This document shows, in pieces, positions 44,884-55,207 of a stretch of 64,000 nucleotides of DNA. Each line of letters starts with the position of its first letter. Position 1 is the stretch's first letter. A model generated the notes under the pieces. The model was given only the letters and a program-made list of their open reading frames with translations. It searched no databases and was not told the origin of the DNA. The position numbers were made by a program, and so were the translations under genes. This stretch comes from Nocardia vinacea NBRC 16497 (GTDB lineage: Bacteria; Actinomycetota; Actinomycetes; Mycobacteriales; Mycobacteriaceae), in contig NZ_BAGN01000220.1 of NCBI RefSeq assembly GCF_000308835.1, positions 45,432 to 109,431 on the forward strand. Reading direction: 5' to 3'.

Positions 44884-45352
44884 ATGAGTTCGACCGCCGA
44901 TCGATTCATCGACGCCGTATTCGATTTCGAGAGCGCGGTGCACGCGCAGGACCCGGACGCTCAGCAACAAGCTCATTCGGAACTGCATCGCCACTACCAA
45001 TCGGCGACTCCGAAAGAGCTTGCGCAGGGCGGGAAGCGGCTCGCCGAGCTGCTGCCCGATGTGCCGACGGGACCGCGAGCGAATATCGCGGTCCTCATCG
45101 GCGCGTGCGTCGAGGGTGGGGCGGATCCCGTGGCTTGCGCACCCGGCGTGCTGGCGAATCTCGCGATAACACCGGACGGCGCAAAGGAATTCGCTGGTGC
45201 TGGATCCACCTCCGTACCAACGCAATTGGCCAGCCGGACGCTTCTATCCGCATATGGTCGGCGATCTGACGCTGGAGCGGGTGCTCACCGCTGACGAGAC
45301 GGCCGCCTGGTTCCGGCATGTGTCACCGGCGAAGGATTCCAACGAGGACTGA
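44884..45352 (+). pseudogene. Broken locus: 5' fragment of one gene joined out of frame to a 3' fragment
   Basis: The first part (44884 to about 45196) encodes MSSTADRFIDAVFDFESAVHAQDPDAQQ... up to IAVLIGACVEGGADPVACAPGVLANL, then loses sense. A second frame, opening at GTG 45197 and ending at TGA 45352, encodes VLDPPPYQRNWPAGRFYPHMVGDLTLERVLTADETAAWFRHV, which reads like the tail of a different protein or of the same gene after an internal deletion. The 136-codon ORF in the first frame therefore has a spurious C-terminus. I recognise neither family. Confidence 0.5.
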
Positions 45353-45368
45353 GTCGCCCGGCGACTCA
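45350..45368. terminator. Short palindrome after the broken locus
   Basis: TGAGTCGCC-C-GGCGACTCA is a nine-base perfect inverted repeat overlapping the TGA at 45350, between convergent genes. It may act as a terminator. Confidence 0.45.
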
Positions 45369-45376
45369 GCCGGGCG

Positions 45377-46015
45377 TCAGGGCGGTGGGGCGTGCAGTGC
45401 GGCGTGCAGCGTGGCCGCCCATTGCGACACGATCTGCTTGCGACGCGCCGAGTCGTCGGTCAGGACATCGGCCAGCCCCAGTCCACGCGCCATATCGAGC
45501 GTCGCCTGAACGAGGTGATGGGTAACCGGATCACCGTCGTCCACGCCCAACGCCTCCACGGCCCGTCGATGCGAAATGCGCCCGAACTTGGCCTCCAGCG
45601 GCACAATTCGCTCCCGCAGCGCTGGATCGGCGGCCGCATGCGTCCACACCTGCAGCGCCGCCTTGAACAGCGGGCTGGTGTAGGACTCGACCAGCCCGGC
45701 CACCACCGCCTCGGTGCGCTCGACGCCATCGGCCAGCGCGGCCACCGTCTTCGCCTCGCCCTTGGCCTGCTGGGTACGGGTGTCGAACATGTACTCGAGT
45801 GCGGCGGTGATCAGGTCTTCCCTGGTCGGGAAGTGATGTTGGGCAGCGCCCCGTGACACCCCGGCCCGTTCCGCGACGACCGAGACCGTGGCCGCCGCCC
45901 AACCCATTTCCGCCAGGCAATCGATGGTCGCCTCGAGCAGGCGCTGCCGGGTGGCCCGGCTGCGGTCCTGCTTGGGTTCGTTGGGCGCCACTGGGGGCCT
46001 CGAGATCGCTGCCAT
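45377..46015 (-). CDS. TetR-family regulator of the acyl-CoA operon
   Basis: A 212-residue repressor (KQDRSRATRQRLLEATIDCLAEMGWAAATVSVVAERAGVSRGAAQHHFPTREDLI), HTH about 18-65. It lies four bases after the enoyl-CoA hydratase stop on the same strand and so is the last gene of the seven-gene operon. A perfect 16-bp palindrome at the operon's promoter (54802-54817) is its likely target, by inference from context. Confidence 0.9.
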   Translation of the reverse strand: MAAISRPPVAPNEPKQDRSRATRQRLLEATIDCLAEMGWAAATVSVVAERAGVSRGAAQHHFPTREDLITAALEYMFDTRTQQAKGEAKTVAALADGVERTEAVVAGLVESYTSPLFKAALQVWTHAAADPALRERIVPLEAKFGRISHRRAVEALGVDDGDPVTHHLVQATLDMARGLGLADVLTDDSARRKQIVSQWAATLHAALHAPPP

Positions 46016-46019
46016 GGCG

Positions 46020-46808
46020 CTATTCTGCCCAGCTCGGTGGACGGCGCTGCAGGAAGGCCAGCATGCCCTCGTGCACCTCGGGCGTACCGAAGAAGCTCGC
46101 CGAGCGGGTGGCGAGCTCCTCGGCGGAGCTGTCGAACTCGGCCAGGATGCCCGCGTTGACCAGTCGCTTGGCCTCGGCGAGACCCTGCGGGGAGCCCTTG
46201 CGCAGCTCCGCGCACAGCCGGGCCACCTCGGCCGCCGGATCGTCGGCGGTGATGGTGACCAGGCCGATCTGCTCGGCGATATCCGCGCCGAACTTCTCGC
46301 CGGTGAGGTAGTAGCGACTGGCGGCGCGCGGGCTCAGCCGCGGCAGCAGGGTCAGCGAAATCATGAACGGCGCCAACCCGATTCGCACCTCGGTGAGTGC
46401 GAAACTGCTGCCGGGACCGGCGACGACGATGTCACAGGCCGCGACGATGCCCATGCCACCTGCGCGCACATTGCCGTCGATCTGAGCAATGATCGGCTTC
46501 GGTGTTTCGACGAGCCTGCGCAGTACACCGATCATCACCCGGGTGCGCTCATCGGCGGCCACCGCCGGATCGGCATTGCTGGCCTCGGTGAGGTCCGCGC
46601 CCGCACAGAAGGTATTGCCGGTGTGCGCGAGCACGATGCCACGGACGGCGGGATCCGCCGCGGCATCGTCGAGGCTCCGCAGCAGCTCGTCGACCAACCG
46701 CGACGACAGCGCGTTGCGGTTGTGCGGCGAATCCAGGGTCAGCGTGGCGAACCCGTCGCGCACCTCATACCGCACGTACGGAGCGGTAGATGTCGACCCG
46801 CCCGTCAT
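46020..46808 (-). CDS. Enoyl-CoA hydratase/isomerase (EchA7-like)
   Basis: A 262-residue crotonase-family enzyme: NTFCAGADLTEAS near residue 65 is the oxyanion/CoA loop, NVRAGGMGIVAACDIVVA is the second loop, and FALTEVRIGLAP holds one catalytic Glu. The first canonical catalytic Glu (in GGGxELA) is replaced, here GGMGIVA, so a methylglutaconyl-CoA-type or other crotonase reaction is possible. The ATG 46808 lies inside the 51-bp repeat A copy 2 and overlaps (ATGA) a 15-codon leader ORF that starts at ATG 46852. The gene order matches M. tuberculosis echA7-fadE12-accA2-accD2-fadE13. Confidence 0.88.
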   Translation of the reverse strand: MTGGSTSTAPYVRYEVRDGFATLTLDSPHNRNALSSRLVDELLRSLDDAAADPAVRGIVLAHTGNTFCAGADLTEASNADPAVAADERTRVMIGVLRRLVETPKPIIAQIDGNVRAGGMGIVAACDIVVAGPGSSFALTEVRIGLAPFMISLTLLPRLSPRAASRYYLTGEKFGADIAEQIGLVTITADDPAAEVARLCAELRKGSPQGLAEAKRLVNAGILAEFDSSAEELATRSASFFGTPEVHEGMLAFLQRRPPSWAE

Positions 46809-46844
46809 CCGGCCACCCCCCTCATCGAGTCGCGATGCGACGCT
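46795..46844 (-). repeat. 51-bp repeat family A, copy 2 (one base deleted)
   Basis: Same family as 14319-14369, with hairpin GTCGC-GAT-GCGAC at 46829-46841. A one-base deletion breaks the frame, so the upstream ATG gives only the leader peptide MNSASHRDSMRGVAG and the hydratase starts inside the repeat. Confidence 0.85.
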
Positions 46845-46869
46845 GAATTCATTTCCGGCCTCCTCTGGG

Positions 46870-48030
46870 TCAGTACGACTTGGGCAGGCCAAGGGAGTAC
46901 TGGGCGACAAAGTTGAGCACCATCTCCCGGCTGACCGGCGCGATGCGGCCGATGCGGGCCGCGGCGAGCATGGCGGCCAGGCCGTACTCCTTGGTGAGTC
47001 CAGCGCCGCCGTGGGTCTGAATGGCCTGATCGAGCGCCTTGATACTGGCTTCCGCCGCAGCGTATTTCGCCATATTCGCGGCCTCGGCCGCACCCATCTC
47101 ATCGCCCGCGTCGTAGAGCGTCGCAGCCTTCTGCATCATCAGCCTGGCCAGCTCCACCTCGACCTTCACCGCGGCGAGTGGATGCGAAATGCCTTGGTGC
47201 GCACCGATCGGCGTCTTCCACACCGTGCGTTCCTTGGCGTATTCGACGGCACGATCGATGGCGTAGCGCCCCATGCCGACTGCCATGGCGGCGCCCATGA
47301 TGCGCTCCGGGTTGAGGCCCGCGAAGAGCTGCATGAGTGCGGCGTCTTCCTTGCCTACCAGGGCATCCGAGGGCAGACGCACGTCATCGAGGAACAGCGT
47401 GAACTGGTGGTCCGGCTCGATGATGTCCATTTCCTGCGGCGTCTTGACCAAGCCCGGGGTATCGGTGGGCACGATGAACAGCGCGGGCTTGAGCTTGCCG
47501 GTCTTGTGGTCCTCGGTGCGCGACACGATGAGCACTGCCTCGGCCTGGTCCACGCCGGAGATGAAGATCTTGCGGCCGTTGAGGATCCAGTCGTCACCGT
47601 CGCGACGCGCAGTGGTGGTGATCTGGTGCGAATTCGAACCGGCGTCGGGTTCGGTAATGCCGAAGACCATCTTGGCGGTTCCGTCGGCGAGTTCGGGCAG
47701 CCACTTCTGCTTCTGCTCGTCGGTGCCGTATTTGGTGATGATGGTGCCGCAGATGGCCGGTGAGACCACCATCAGCAGCAGGCCCGCGCCCTGCGCGGAC
47801 AGCTCCTCCATGACCAGCGCGAGCTCGTACATGCCCGCACCACCGCCGCCGTACTCCTCCGGCAGATTCACGCCGAGGAAGCCGAGTTTGCCTGCATCAT
47901 CCCACAATTCGGTGAGCGGTTCGTTCCTGCGCGCCTTCGGCAGCACGTAGTCACGGAAGCTGTACTTCGCGGCGAGCGCGCCGACCGCGGCCCGTAGCGC
48001 CTTCTGCTCGTCGGTTTCGATAAAACTCAT
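46870..48030 (-). CDS. Acyl-CoA dehydrogenase (FadE12-like)
   Basis: A 386-residue acyl-CoA dehydrogenase. MVFGITEPDAGSNSHQITTTA is the FAD/substrate strand, and the C-terminal signature AIQTHGGAGLTKEYGLAAMLAAARIGRIAPVSREMV includes the GG-x(3)-Y region. The catalytic Glu is probably in the NPERIM segment or the 360s loop. The start ATG 48030 overlaps the accA stop (TGATG). It acts with the second FadE and the carboxylase in oxidation of a branched or terpenoid acyl-CoA (inference from the cluster). Confidence 0.92.
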   Translation of the reverse strand: MSFIETDEQKALRAAVGALAAKYSFRDYVLPKARRNEPLTELWDDAGKLGFLGVNLPEEYGGGGAGMYELALVMEELSAQGAGLLLMVVSPAICGTIITKYGTDEQKQKWLPELADGTAKMVFGITEPDAGSNSHQITTTARRDGDDWILNGRKIFISGVDQAEAVLIVSRTEDHKTGKLKPALFIVPTDTPGLVKTPQEMDIIEPDHQFTLFLDDVRLPSDALVGKEDAALMQLFAGLNPERIMGAAMAVGMGRYAIDRAVEYAKERTVWKTPIGAHQGISHPLAAVKVEVELARLMMQKAATLYDAGDEMGAAEAANMAKYAAAEASIKALDQAIQTHGGAGLTKEYGLAAMLAAARIGRIAPVSREMVLNFVAQYSLGLPKSY

Positions 48031-50192
48031 CAGTTCTCCTGGGATTCGGTGGGATCGACGACGGCGAGCACGGCGCCGACATCGACCTGCTGGCCGACAG
48101 TGACATTGAGGGCGCTGAGCACGCCGGCGGCGGGCGCGGAGATGGTGTGCTCCATCTTCATGGCCTCCAGCCACAGAATCGGCTGGCCCTGTTCGACGGC
48201 GCTGCCGACCTCGGCGCCGATGCGAATCACGCTGCCCGGCATGGGCGCGAGCAGGGAACCGTGCGCGACCTGATCGGCCGGATCGCTGAAGCGCGGCAGT
48301 CTGCGCACCGATACCGGCCCGAGCGGGGAATCCACGCAGACCAGATCGCCGTAGCGGGCGATATCGAATTGCCTACGCACCAGGCCGCGTTCGCCCGGAA
48401 CCGCGAGGACCACGCGCTCGGGCCCCGCCTGCACCAATTCGAGTCCATCGTGACCATCCACCGCGACACCGGTTCGGGTGAAGCGGTAACCGATGTCATG
48501 TATTCCGCTGGTGCGGCTCTCGTACGATTTGCGCTGCGACTGCGACGGCAGATTTCGCCAGCCCGCGGGCAGCCCGCCGCCGACCCTGGCCGCCTTCCGG
48601 TTCGCCGCGGCATCCGAGAGTGCGGCGGCGACGATGGACAGTGCCTCATCGGCCTCGCTCGCCAAAGGTGCGGAGAGCGAATCCAATCCGTGCGTTTCGA
48701 AAAAGGCGGTATCGGTGTCTCCGGCCAGGAACGCCGGGTGCCGCAGCACCCGCACAAGCAGATCGCGGTTGGTCACCAAACCGTGAATCTTGGCTCGCTG
48801 CAACGCCGTTGCCAGCAGTCGTGCCGCGTCGCCGCGAGTGTCGGCGTAGGAGATGACCTTCGCGAGCATCGGGTCGTAGTGCACACCGACAACCGAACCG
48901 TCCACCACACCGGTATCCAGACGCACGCCCGGTCGATCGAGAACATCGAATTCGGTTACCACCGAAGGGATATCGAGCCGGTGCACCGTCCCGCTCTGCG
49001 GCTGCCACTCGTTCGCGGGATCCTCGGCATACAACCGAACCTCGATCGAGTGCCCGTGCAGTGGTGGCGGCACGGCAGCCAATTCGCCGCCGGCCGCGAC
49101 CTCCAACTGAGACCGCACCAGATCCAGTCCGGTGGTGCATTCGGTGACCGGATGTTCCACCTGCAGCCGGGTATTCATCTCCAGGAAGAAGAAGTCACCC
49201 GCCTCGTCGGCGAGGAATTCCACGGTCCCGGCACCGGTGTACCCAATCGCGCTGGCTGCCAGCCTAGCCGCCTCGAACAGCCGCTCGCGCATGCTCTGTC
49301 CATCGGCCACGCCTGCGTGGTCACGCTCCGCTGCCGCCTCCTGGCCTGACGCGCGCATGGCGTCGATCCGCTCGACCAGCGGGGACGGTGCCTCCTCGAC
49401 CACCTTCTGATGGCGGCGCTGAATGGAGCATTCCCGCTCGCCGACGGCCCAGATGGTGCCGTGGGTATCGGCCATGACCTGGACCTCGATATGTCTGCCG
49501 GTCTCCAGGTACCGCTCGCAGAACACCGTCGGATCGCCGAATGCCGATTCGGCTTCCCGGCGCGCGGCGGCGATCTGCGGTTCCAGATCGGCGAGTTCGC
49601 GCACCACACGCATGCCGCGCCCGCCACCACCGGCGGATGCCTTGATCAGCACCGGCAGCTGCGCCGCGGTCACCTCGTCGGGATCGAGTTCGGCGAGTAC
49701 CGGCACTCCGGCCGCGTCCATCAACTTCTTGGAAGCGACCTTCGAACCCATCTGCTCGATGGCCTCGACCGGCGGCCCGATCCATACCAGTCCGGCCGTC
49801 AGTACAGCCTGTGCGAATTCCGCGTTCTCGGAAAGGAATCCGTAACCGGGATGGATGGCGTCGGCGCCGGTGGCCAAGGCGGCCTCGATGATCAGCTCTG
49901 CGCGCAGGTAGGTCTCGGCGGGTGTATTGCCCGGAAGACGTACCGCCGCATCGGCTTCGGCGACGTGTGGTGCCGAGGCATCCGCATCGGAGTAGACCGC
50001 GACCGTGCCGATCCCCATGCGACGACAGGTCGCGAAAACCCGGCGGGCGATCTCACCACGGTTGGCTACCAGAACATTGGTGAAAGGCCCACCCGTCACC
50101 TGACCGCCGGCCGTCATCGAATCGCTACGCGATGCTGGCCCACCCGTCGCCCGACCACCGCCCCTCACGGAATCGCTACGCGATGCTGTCAT
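48030..50192 (-). CDS. accA2: Acyl-CoA carboxylase alpha subunit (biotin carboxylase + BCCP), AccA2-like
   Basis: A 720-residue biotin-dependent carboxylase alpha chain: biotin carboxylase (FTNVLVANRGEIARRVF near 37, ATP-grasp loop KASAGGGGRGMRVV, EMNTRLQVEHPVTE) and a C-terminal biotinyl domain with EAMKMEH (biotinyl Lys679). Two oddities are seen. Residues 3-36 are two tandem 17-residue repeats from 51-bp DNA units. Residues 281-302 are a 22-residue insertion from repeat family B, placed after SPLVERIDAMR in the ATP-grasp region and flanked by 8-bp direct repeats. ATG 50192 (AGGGA site) is preferred; GTG 50204 overlaps the accD stop. Confidence 0.93.
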   Translation of the reverse strand: MTASRSDSVRGGGRATGGPASRSDSMTAGGQVTGGPFTNVLVANRGEIARRVFATCRRMGIGTVAVYSDADASAPHVAEADAAVRLPGNTPAETYLRAELIIEAALATGADAIHPGYGFLSENAEFAQAVLTAGLVWIGPPVEAIEQMGSKVASKKLMDAAGVPVLAELDPDEVTAAQLPVLIKASAGGGGRGMRVVRELADLEPQIAAARREAESAFGDPTVFCERYLETGRHIEVQVMADTHGTIWAVGERECSIQRRHQKVVEEAPSPLVERIDAMRASGQEAAAERDHAGVADGQSMRERLFEAARLAASAIGYTGAGTVEFLADEAGDFFFLEMNTRLQVEHPVTECTTGLDLVRSQLEVAAGGELAAVPPPLHGHSIEVRLYAEDPANEWQPQSGTVHRLDIPSVVTEFDVLDRPGVRLDTGVVDGSVVGVHYDPMLAKVISYADTRGDAARLLATALQRAKIHGLVTNRDLLVRVLRHPAFLAGDTDTAFFETHGLDSLSAPLASEADEALSIVAAALSDAAANRKAARVGGGLPAGWRNLPSQSQRKSYESRTSGIHDIGYRFTRTGVAVDGHDGLELVQAGPERVVLAVPGERGLVRRQFDIARYGDLVCVDSPLGPVSVRRLPRFSDPADQVAHGSLLAPMPGSVIRIGAEVGSAVEQGQPILWLEAMKMEHTISAPAAGVLSALNVTVGQQVDVGAVLAVVDPTESQEN
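49286..49359 (-). repeat. In-frame 66-bp insertion in accA (repeat family B copy 2 with 8-bp direct repeats)
   Basis: CGCGCATG occurs at 49286-49293 and 49352-49359, exactly 66 bases apart. Between them lies repeat B (49307-49349). Removing one direct-repeat copy plus the insert restores a continuous biotin-carboxylase sequence (IDAMRERLFEAAR). Confidence 0.8.
50086..50136 (-). repeat. 51-bp repeat family A, copy 3
   Basis: Encodes ASRSDSMTAGGQVTGGP in frame at the accA N-terminus. The hairpin is ATCGC-TAC-GCGAT. It is directly joined to copy 4. Confidence 0.85.
50137..50187 (-). repeat. 51-bp repeat family A, copy 4
   Basis: Encodes ASRSDSVRGGGRATGGP right after the accA start codons; hairpin ATCGC-TAC-GCGAT. 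Copies 3 and 4 are a perfect-length tandem (51 + 51 bases). Confidence 0.85.
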
Positions 50193-50200
50193 TTCGTCCC

Positions 50201-51799
50201 TCACATCCGGAAGACGCCGAAGCCATCGGCACCCTTGACTGGGGCACTGTGAATGGCCGACAAGGCCATTCCCAATACCGTGCGGGTATCACGGGGGTCG
50301 ATCACACCGTCGTCGTACAGCCGCCCCGACATGAACATCGGCAGCGACTCGGCCTCGATCTGCGCCTCCACCATCGCGCGCATCCCGGCATCGGCCTCCT
50401 CATTGAACGGAATGCCCTTGGACTCGGCGGCGGCCCGGCCCACGATCGAGATCACACCGGCCAGCTGCGCGCCGCCCATGACGGCGGATTTCGCGCTGGG
50501 CCAAGCGAAAACGAACCGCGGATCGTAGGCGCGACCGCACATGCCGTAATGGCCCGCACCGTAGGACGCGCCCATCAGCAGCGAAATATGCGGCACCTTC
50601 GAATTCGAGACCGCGTTGATCATCATCGCGCCGTGTTTGATGATGCCCTTCTGTTCGAACTCCTTGCCGACCATGTAGCCGGTCGTGTTGTGCAGGAACA
50701 GCAGTGGCGTATTCGACTGGTTGGCCAGCTGGATGAACTGGGTCGCCTTCTGCGACTCCTCCGAGAACAGCACGCCGCGCGCATTGGCGAGAATGCCGAC
50801 CGGATAACCGTGCAGCTCCGCCCATCCGGTGACCAGGCTGCTGCCGTAGAGGGGTTTGAATTCGTCGAAATCGGAGCCGTCGACGACGCGGGCGATCACC
50901 TCGCGTGGATCGAACGGAATCTTCAGATCGGCCGGGACGATACCGAGCAGATCCTCCTGGTCGTACAGCGGCTCGATCACCTCGGCGCGCGGTGACGGAC
51001 CCTGCTTCTTCCAGTTCAGGCGCTTGATAATGGAGCGGCCGATGCGGATCGCGTCCTGCTCGTCGACCGCCAGATAATCCGCCAGACCCGAGACGCGCGC
51101 GTGCATATCCGCGCCGCCGAGCGATTCGTCATCGGATTCCTCACCGGTGGCCATCTTGACCAGCGGCGGCCCGCCGAGGAATACCTTGGAGCGCTCCTTG
51201 ATCATCACCGTGTAGTCGGACATGCCCGGAATGTAGGCACCGCCTGCGGTGGAATTGCCGAAAACCAAAGCGATGGTGGGGATTCCGGCCGCCGATGCCC
51301 TGGTGAGATCACGGAACATCCGCCCGCCGGGTACGAAGACTTCCTTCTGCGTCGGCAGATCCGCGCCGCCGGATTCGACGAGTCCGATCACCGGCAGTCG
51401 GTTCTGCATGACGATGTCGTTCATGCGCAGGTTCTTGCGCAACGTCCACGGATTCGAGGTGCCGCCGCGCACCGTGGGATCCGGCGCGACGATCATGCAT
51501 TCCACACCCTCGACAATGCCGATACCGCACACCACGCTCGCCCCGACGTGGAAGTCGCTGCCCCACGCGGCAAGTGGGCACAGTTCGAGGAATGGTGAAT
51601 CCTCGTCGATGAGCAGTTCGATGCGCTCGCGCGCGGTCAACTTGCCGCGCTTGCGATGCCGGGCCAGCTTATCCGGGCCACCGCCCGCGACGGCCTTGGC
51701 GAATTCGACCTCCACCTCGGCGAGTTTGCTGGTCATGGCCTCGGCCGCCGCCGCGTATTCCGGCGATGCGGTATCGAGTGTGGTGCGTAGTGTCGTCAA
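50201..51799 (-). CDS. accD2: Acyl-CoA carboxylase beta (carboxyltransferase) subunit, AccD2-like
   Basis: A 532-residue carboxyltransferase. Features are RKRGKLTARERIELLIDEDSPFLE at the N-terminus, VVAPDPTVRGGTSNP-like first oxyanion area, SGGADLPTQ, GNSTAGGAYIPGMSDY (second GG pair) and HNTTGYMVGKEFEQKGI plus GASYGAGHYGMCGRAYDPRF in the C-terminal half. This resembles methylcrotonyl/geranyl-CoA-type carboxylases. The start is most likely the TTG at 51799, which overlaps the FadE stop (TTGA). The stop overlaps the accA GTG. Confidence 0.92.
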   Translation of the reverse strand: MTTLRTTLDTASPEYAAAAEAMTSKLAEVEVEFAKAVAGGGPDKLARHRKRGKLTARERIELLIDEDSPFLELCPLAAWGSDFHVGASVVCGIGIVEGVECMIVAPDPTVRGGTSNPWTLRKNLRMNDIVMQNRLPVIGLVESGGADLPTQKEVFVPGGRMFRDLTRASAAGIPTIALVFGNSTAGGAYIPGMSDYTVMIKERSKVFLGGPPLVKMATGEESDDESLGGADMHARVSGLADYLAVDEQDAIRIGRSIIKRLNWKKQGPSPRAEVIEPLYDQEDLLGIVPADLKIPFDPREVIARVVDGSDFDEFKPLYGSSLVTGWAELHGYPVGILANARGVLFSEESQKATQFIQLANQSNTPLLFLHNTTGYMVGKEFEQKGIIKHGAMMINAVSNSKVPHISLLMGASYGAGHYGMCGRAYDPRFVFAWPSAKSAVMGGAQLAGVISIVGRAAAESKGIPFNEEADAGMRAMVEAQIEAESLPMFMSGRLYDDGVIDPRDTRTVLGMALSAIHSAPVKGADGFGVFRM

Positions 51800-52982
51800 G
51801 ACTGGTACCCCAATCGTTTCGCCGCCAGTCCGGTCAGGATTTCCGTTGTGCCACCGCCGATGCCGAGAATGCGGATATCGCGGTACTGCCGCTCGACCTC
51901 GGATTCGCGCATATAGCCGAGGCCGCCGAACAGTTGCACGGCCTGATTGGCCACCCATTCGCCCGCCTCCACGGCGGTGTTCTTGGCGAAGCAGACCTCG
52001 GCGATCAAATCGGTTTCGCCATCGGCGCTGTATCTACCCACCCCGCCGACTGCGTCGGCTACCGTCCCCCAGTGCTGCACCACATCTCGGGTATAGACGC
52101 GGGCCACGTCGATGCGGCGCGCCATTTCGGTCACCGTGTTCTGCACGGCCTGCCTGCTGATCAGCGGGCGACCGAAGGTCTCCCGGTTGCGCACCCAGTC
52201 CAAGGTCAGGTCGAGGCAACGCTGGGCCTGTGAATATGCCTGCACCGCGAGCCCGACCCGCTCGCTGACGAACGCGCCGGCGATCTGATAGAAGCCGGAA
52301 TTCTCCGGTCCGACCAGATTCTCCACCGGCACCCGAACATCCACATAGGACAGTTCGGCGGTATCGGAGGCCAGCCAGCCCATCTTGTCGAGCTTGCGGC
52401 TGACCGTGAAGCCCGGCGTGCCCTTCTCCACCACCAGCAGCGAAATTCCGCCGGAGCCGGGGCCGCCCGTGCGCACGGCGGTCACAACGAAATCGGCGCG
52501 CACACCCGAGGTGATGTAGGTCTTCGCGCCATTGACGATGTAATGGTCGCCGTCGCGGCGCGCGGTGGTGGTGAGGTGGCCGACATCGGAGCCGCCACCG
52601 GGTTCGGTAATGGCGAGCGAGCCGATCTTCTCCCCGGCCAGCGTCGGGCGTGCGAAGCGCTCGATCAGGTCTTCGTTGCCCGAGGCGATAATGTGCGGTA
52701 CCGCGATACCGCAGGTGAACAGCGAGGCGAACAGGCCGCCCGAGCAACCGGCCTGATGCATTTCCTCGCAGACGATCATGGCGTCGATACCGTCACCACC
52801 GGAACCGCCTGCGGATTCCGGGAATTGGATGCCGAGCAGTCCGAGCGCTCCGGCCTTCTTGTGCAGTTCGCGCGGGATCTCGCCGTCGCGCTCCCAGGCG
52901 TCCAGGTACGGAAGAACCTCGCGCTCGGCGAAACCCCTTACGGTGGCGCGCAATTCGCGCCGTTCCGGCGTATTCCACGGAC

Positions 52983-52986
<4 letters not shown>
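51796..52986 (-). CDS. Acyl-CoA dehydrogenase (FadE13-like)
   Basis: A 396-residue acyl-CoA dehydrogenase: SLAITEPGGGSDVGHLTTTARRDGDHY (FAD/substrate loop), YITSGVRADFVVTAVRTGG, and the C-terminal AVQLFGGLGYMRESEVERQYRDIRILGIGGGTTEI, which contains the conserved QxxGGxGY and RD elements. It resembles isovaleryl/citronellyl-type dehydrogenases. The ATG overlaps the DUF1446 stop (ATGA) and its own stop overlaps accD. Confidence 0.93.
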
Positions 52987-54695
<1,709 letters not shown>

Positions 54696-54801
54696 CAGCT
54701 GGAAGGCCCTCCTGTGCGGCGAACCGTCCCGGCGCGCCGCGTTGTGACGCCGGTGGAGTCCGCGTTCCGGAGTCCAGCATCACACCCGGTCCAGAAAAAA
54801 G

Positions 54802-54817
54802 CAAGCACGCGTGCTTG
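54802..54817. promoter_or_regulatory. Perfect palindrome upstream of the atuA-like operon
   Basis: CAAGCACG-CGTGCTTG is a 16-bp perfect palindrome, 107 bases before the first gene and 35 bases before the divergent small membrane protein. It resembles TetR-type operators of lipid catabolism in actinobacteria; the TetR at 45377-46015 is the candidate ligand. Confidence 0.7.
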
Positions 54818-54852
54818 TTAATCGGATAGAGGGCGCGAGGCAGAATGGCTGG

Positions 54853-54996
54853 ATGTCGTCCGTCATCCTGTTCGCGCTGGCCGGGTTCCTCCTGGGCGGG
54901 GCATACTCCACCTGGAAGACCGCGCGCCCGCTCGCCATCGCCTTGGTGGTGCTCGCCGTCCTCGCCGCCGCCGGTGCGGTCGCCTGGTTGATGTAG
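54853..54996 (+). CDS. Small two-helix membrane protein
   Basis: A 47-residue hydrophobic protein (MSSVILFALAGFLLGGAYSTWKTARPLAIALVVLAVLAAAGAVAWLM) with two predicted transmembrane helices separated by a basic turn (TWKTARP). ATG 54853 was chosen because the 14 residues before it do not look conserved. It is divergent from the atuA-like operon. Function unknown. Confidence 0.6.
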   Translation: MSSVILFALAGFLLGGAYSTWKTARPLAIALVVLAVLAAAGAVAWLM

Positions 54997-55049
54997 ACAT
55001 CCCACCGGTCACTCAGCCACAACGGAGCGAGTCTTACGAGCAACCCGTC

Positions 55050-55191
55050 CGCGGCCCGTCTCGCGTCCGCGCCGAAGGCGCGGCCATCGAACACAGCCGA
55101 GCCGTCGAAGCGCATTCGCCGCAGGCGCGAGTCTCGACGGCTCGGACGCGAGACACAGGGGGCCGCGAACACGCAGCGCCGCAGGCGCTGC
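55050..55191. other. Large nested cruciform element
   Basis: Intergenic DNA between convergent genes folds into nested perfect stems. CGCGGCCC (55050-55057) pairs with 55160-55167. GTCTCGCGTCCG (55058-55069) pairs with 55143-55154. GAGCCGTCGA (55099-55108) pairs with 55134-55143. Small hairpins are CGCC-GAA-GGCG (55070-55080) and CGCC-GCA-GGCG (55117-55127). A further hairpin GCAGCGCC-GCA-GGCGCTGC stands at 55173-55191. It could be a structured RNA, a bidirectional terminator or a mobile palindromic element. Confidence 0.75.
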
Positions 55192-55207
55192 CATCAGACA
55201 GAGCTAA

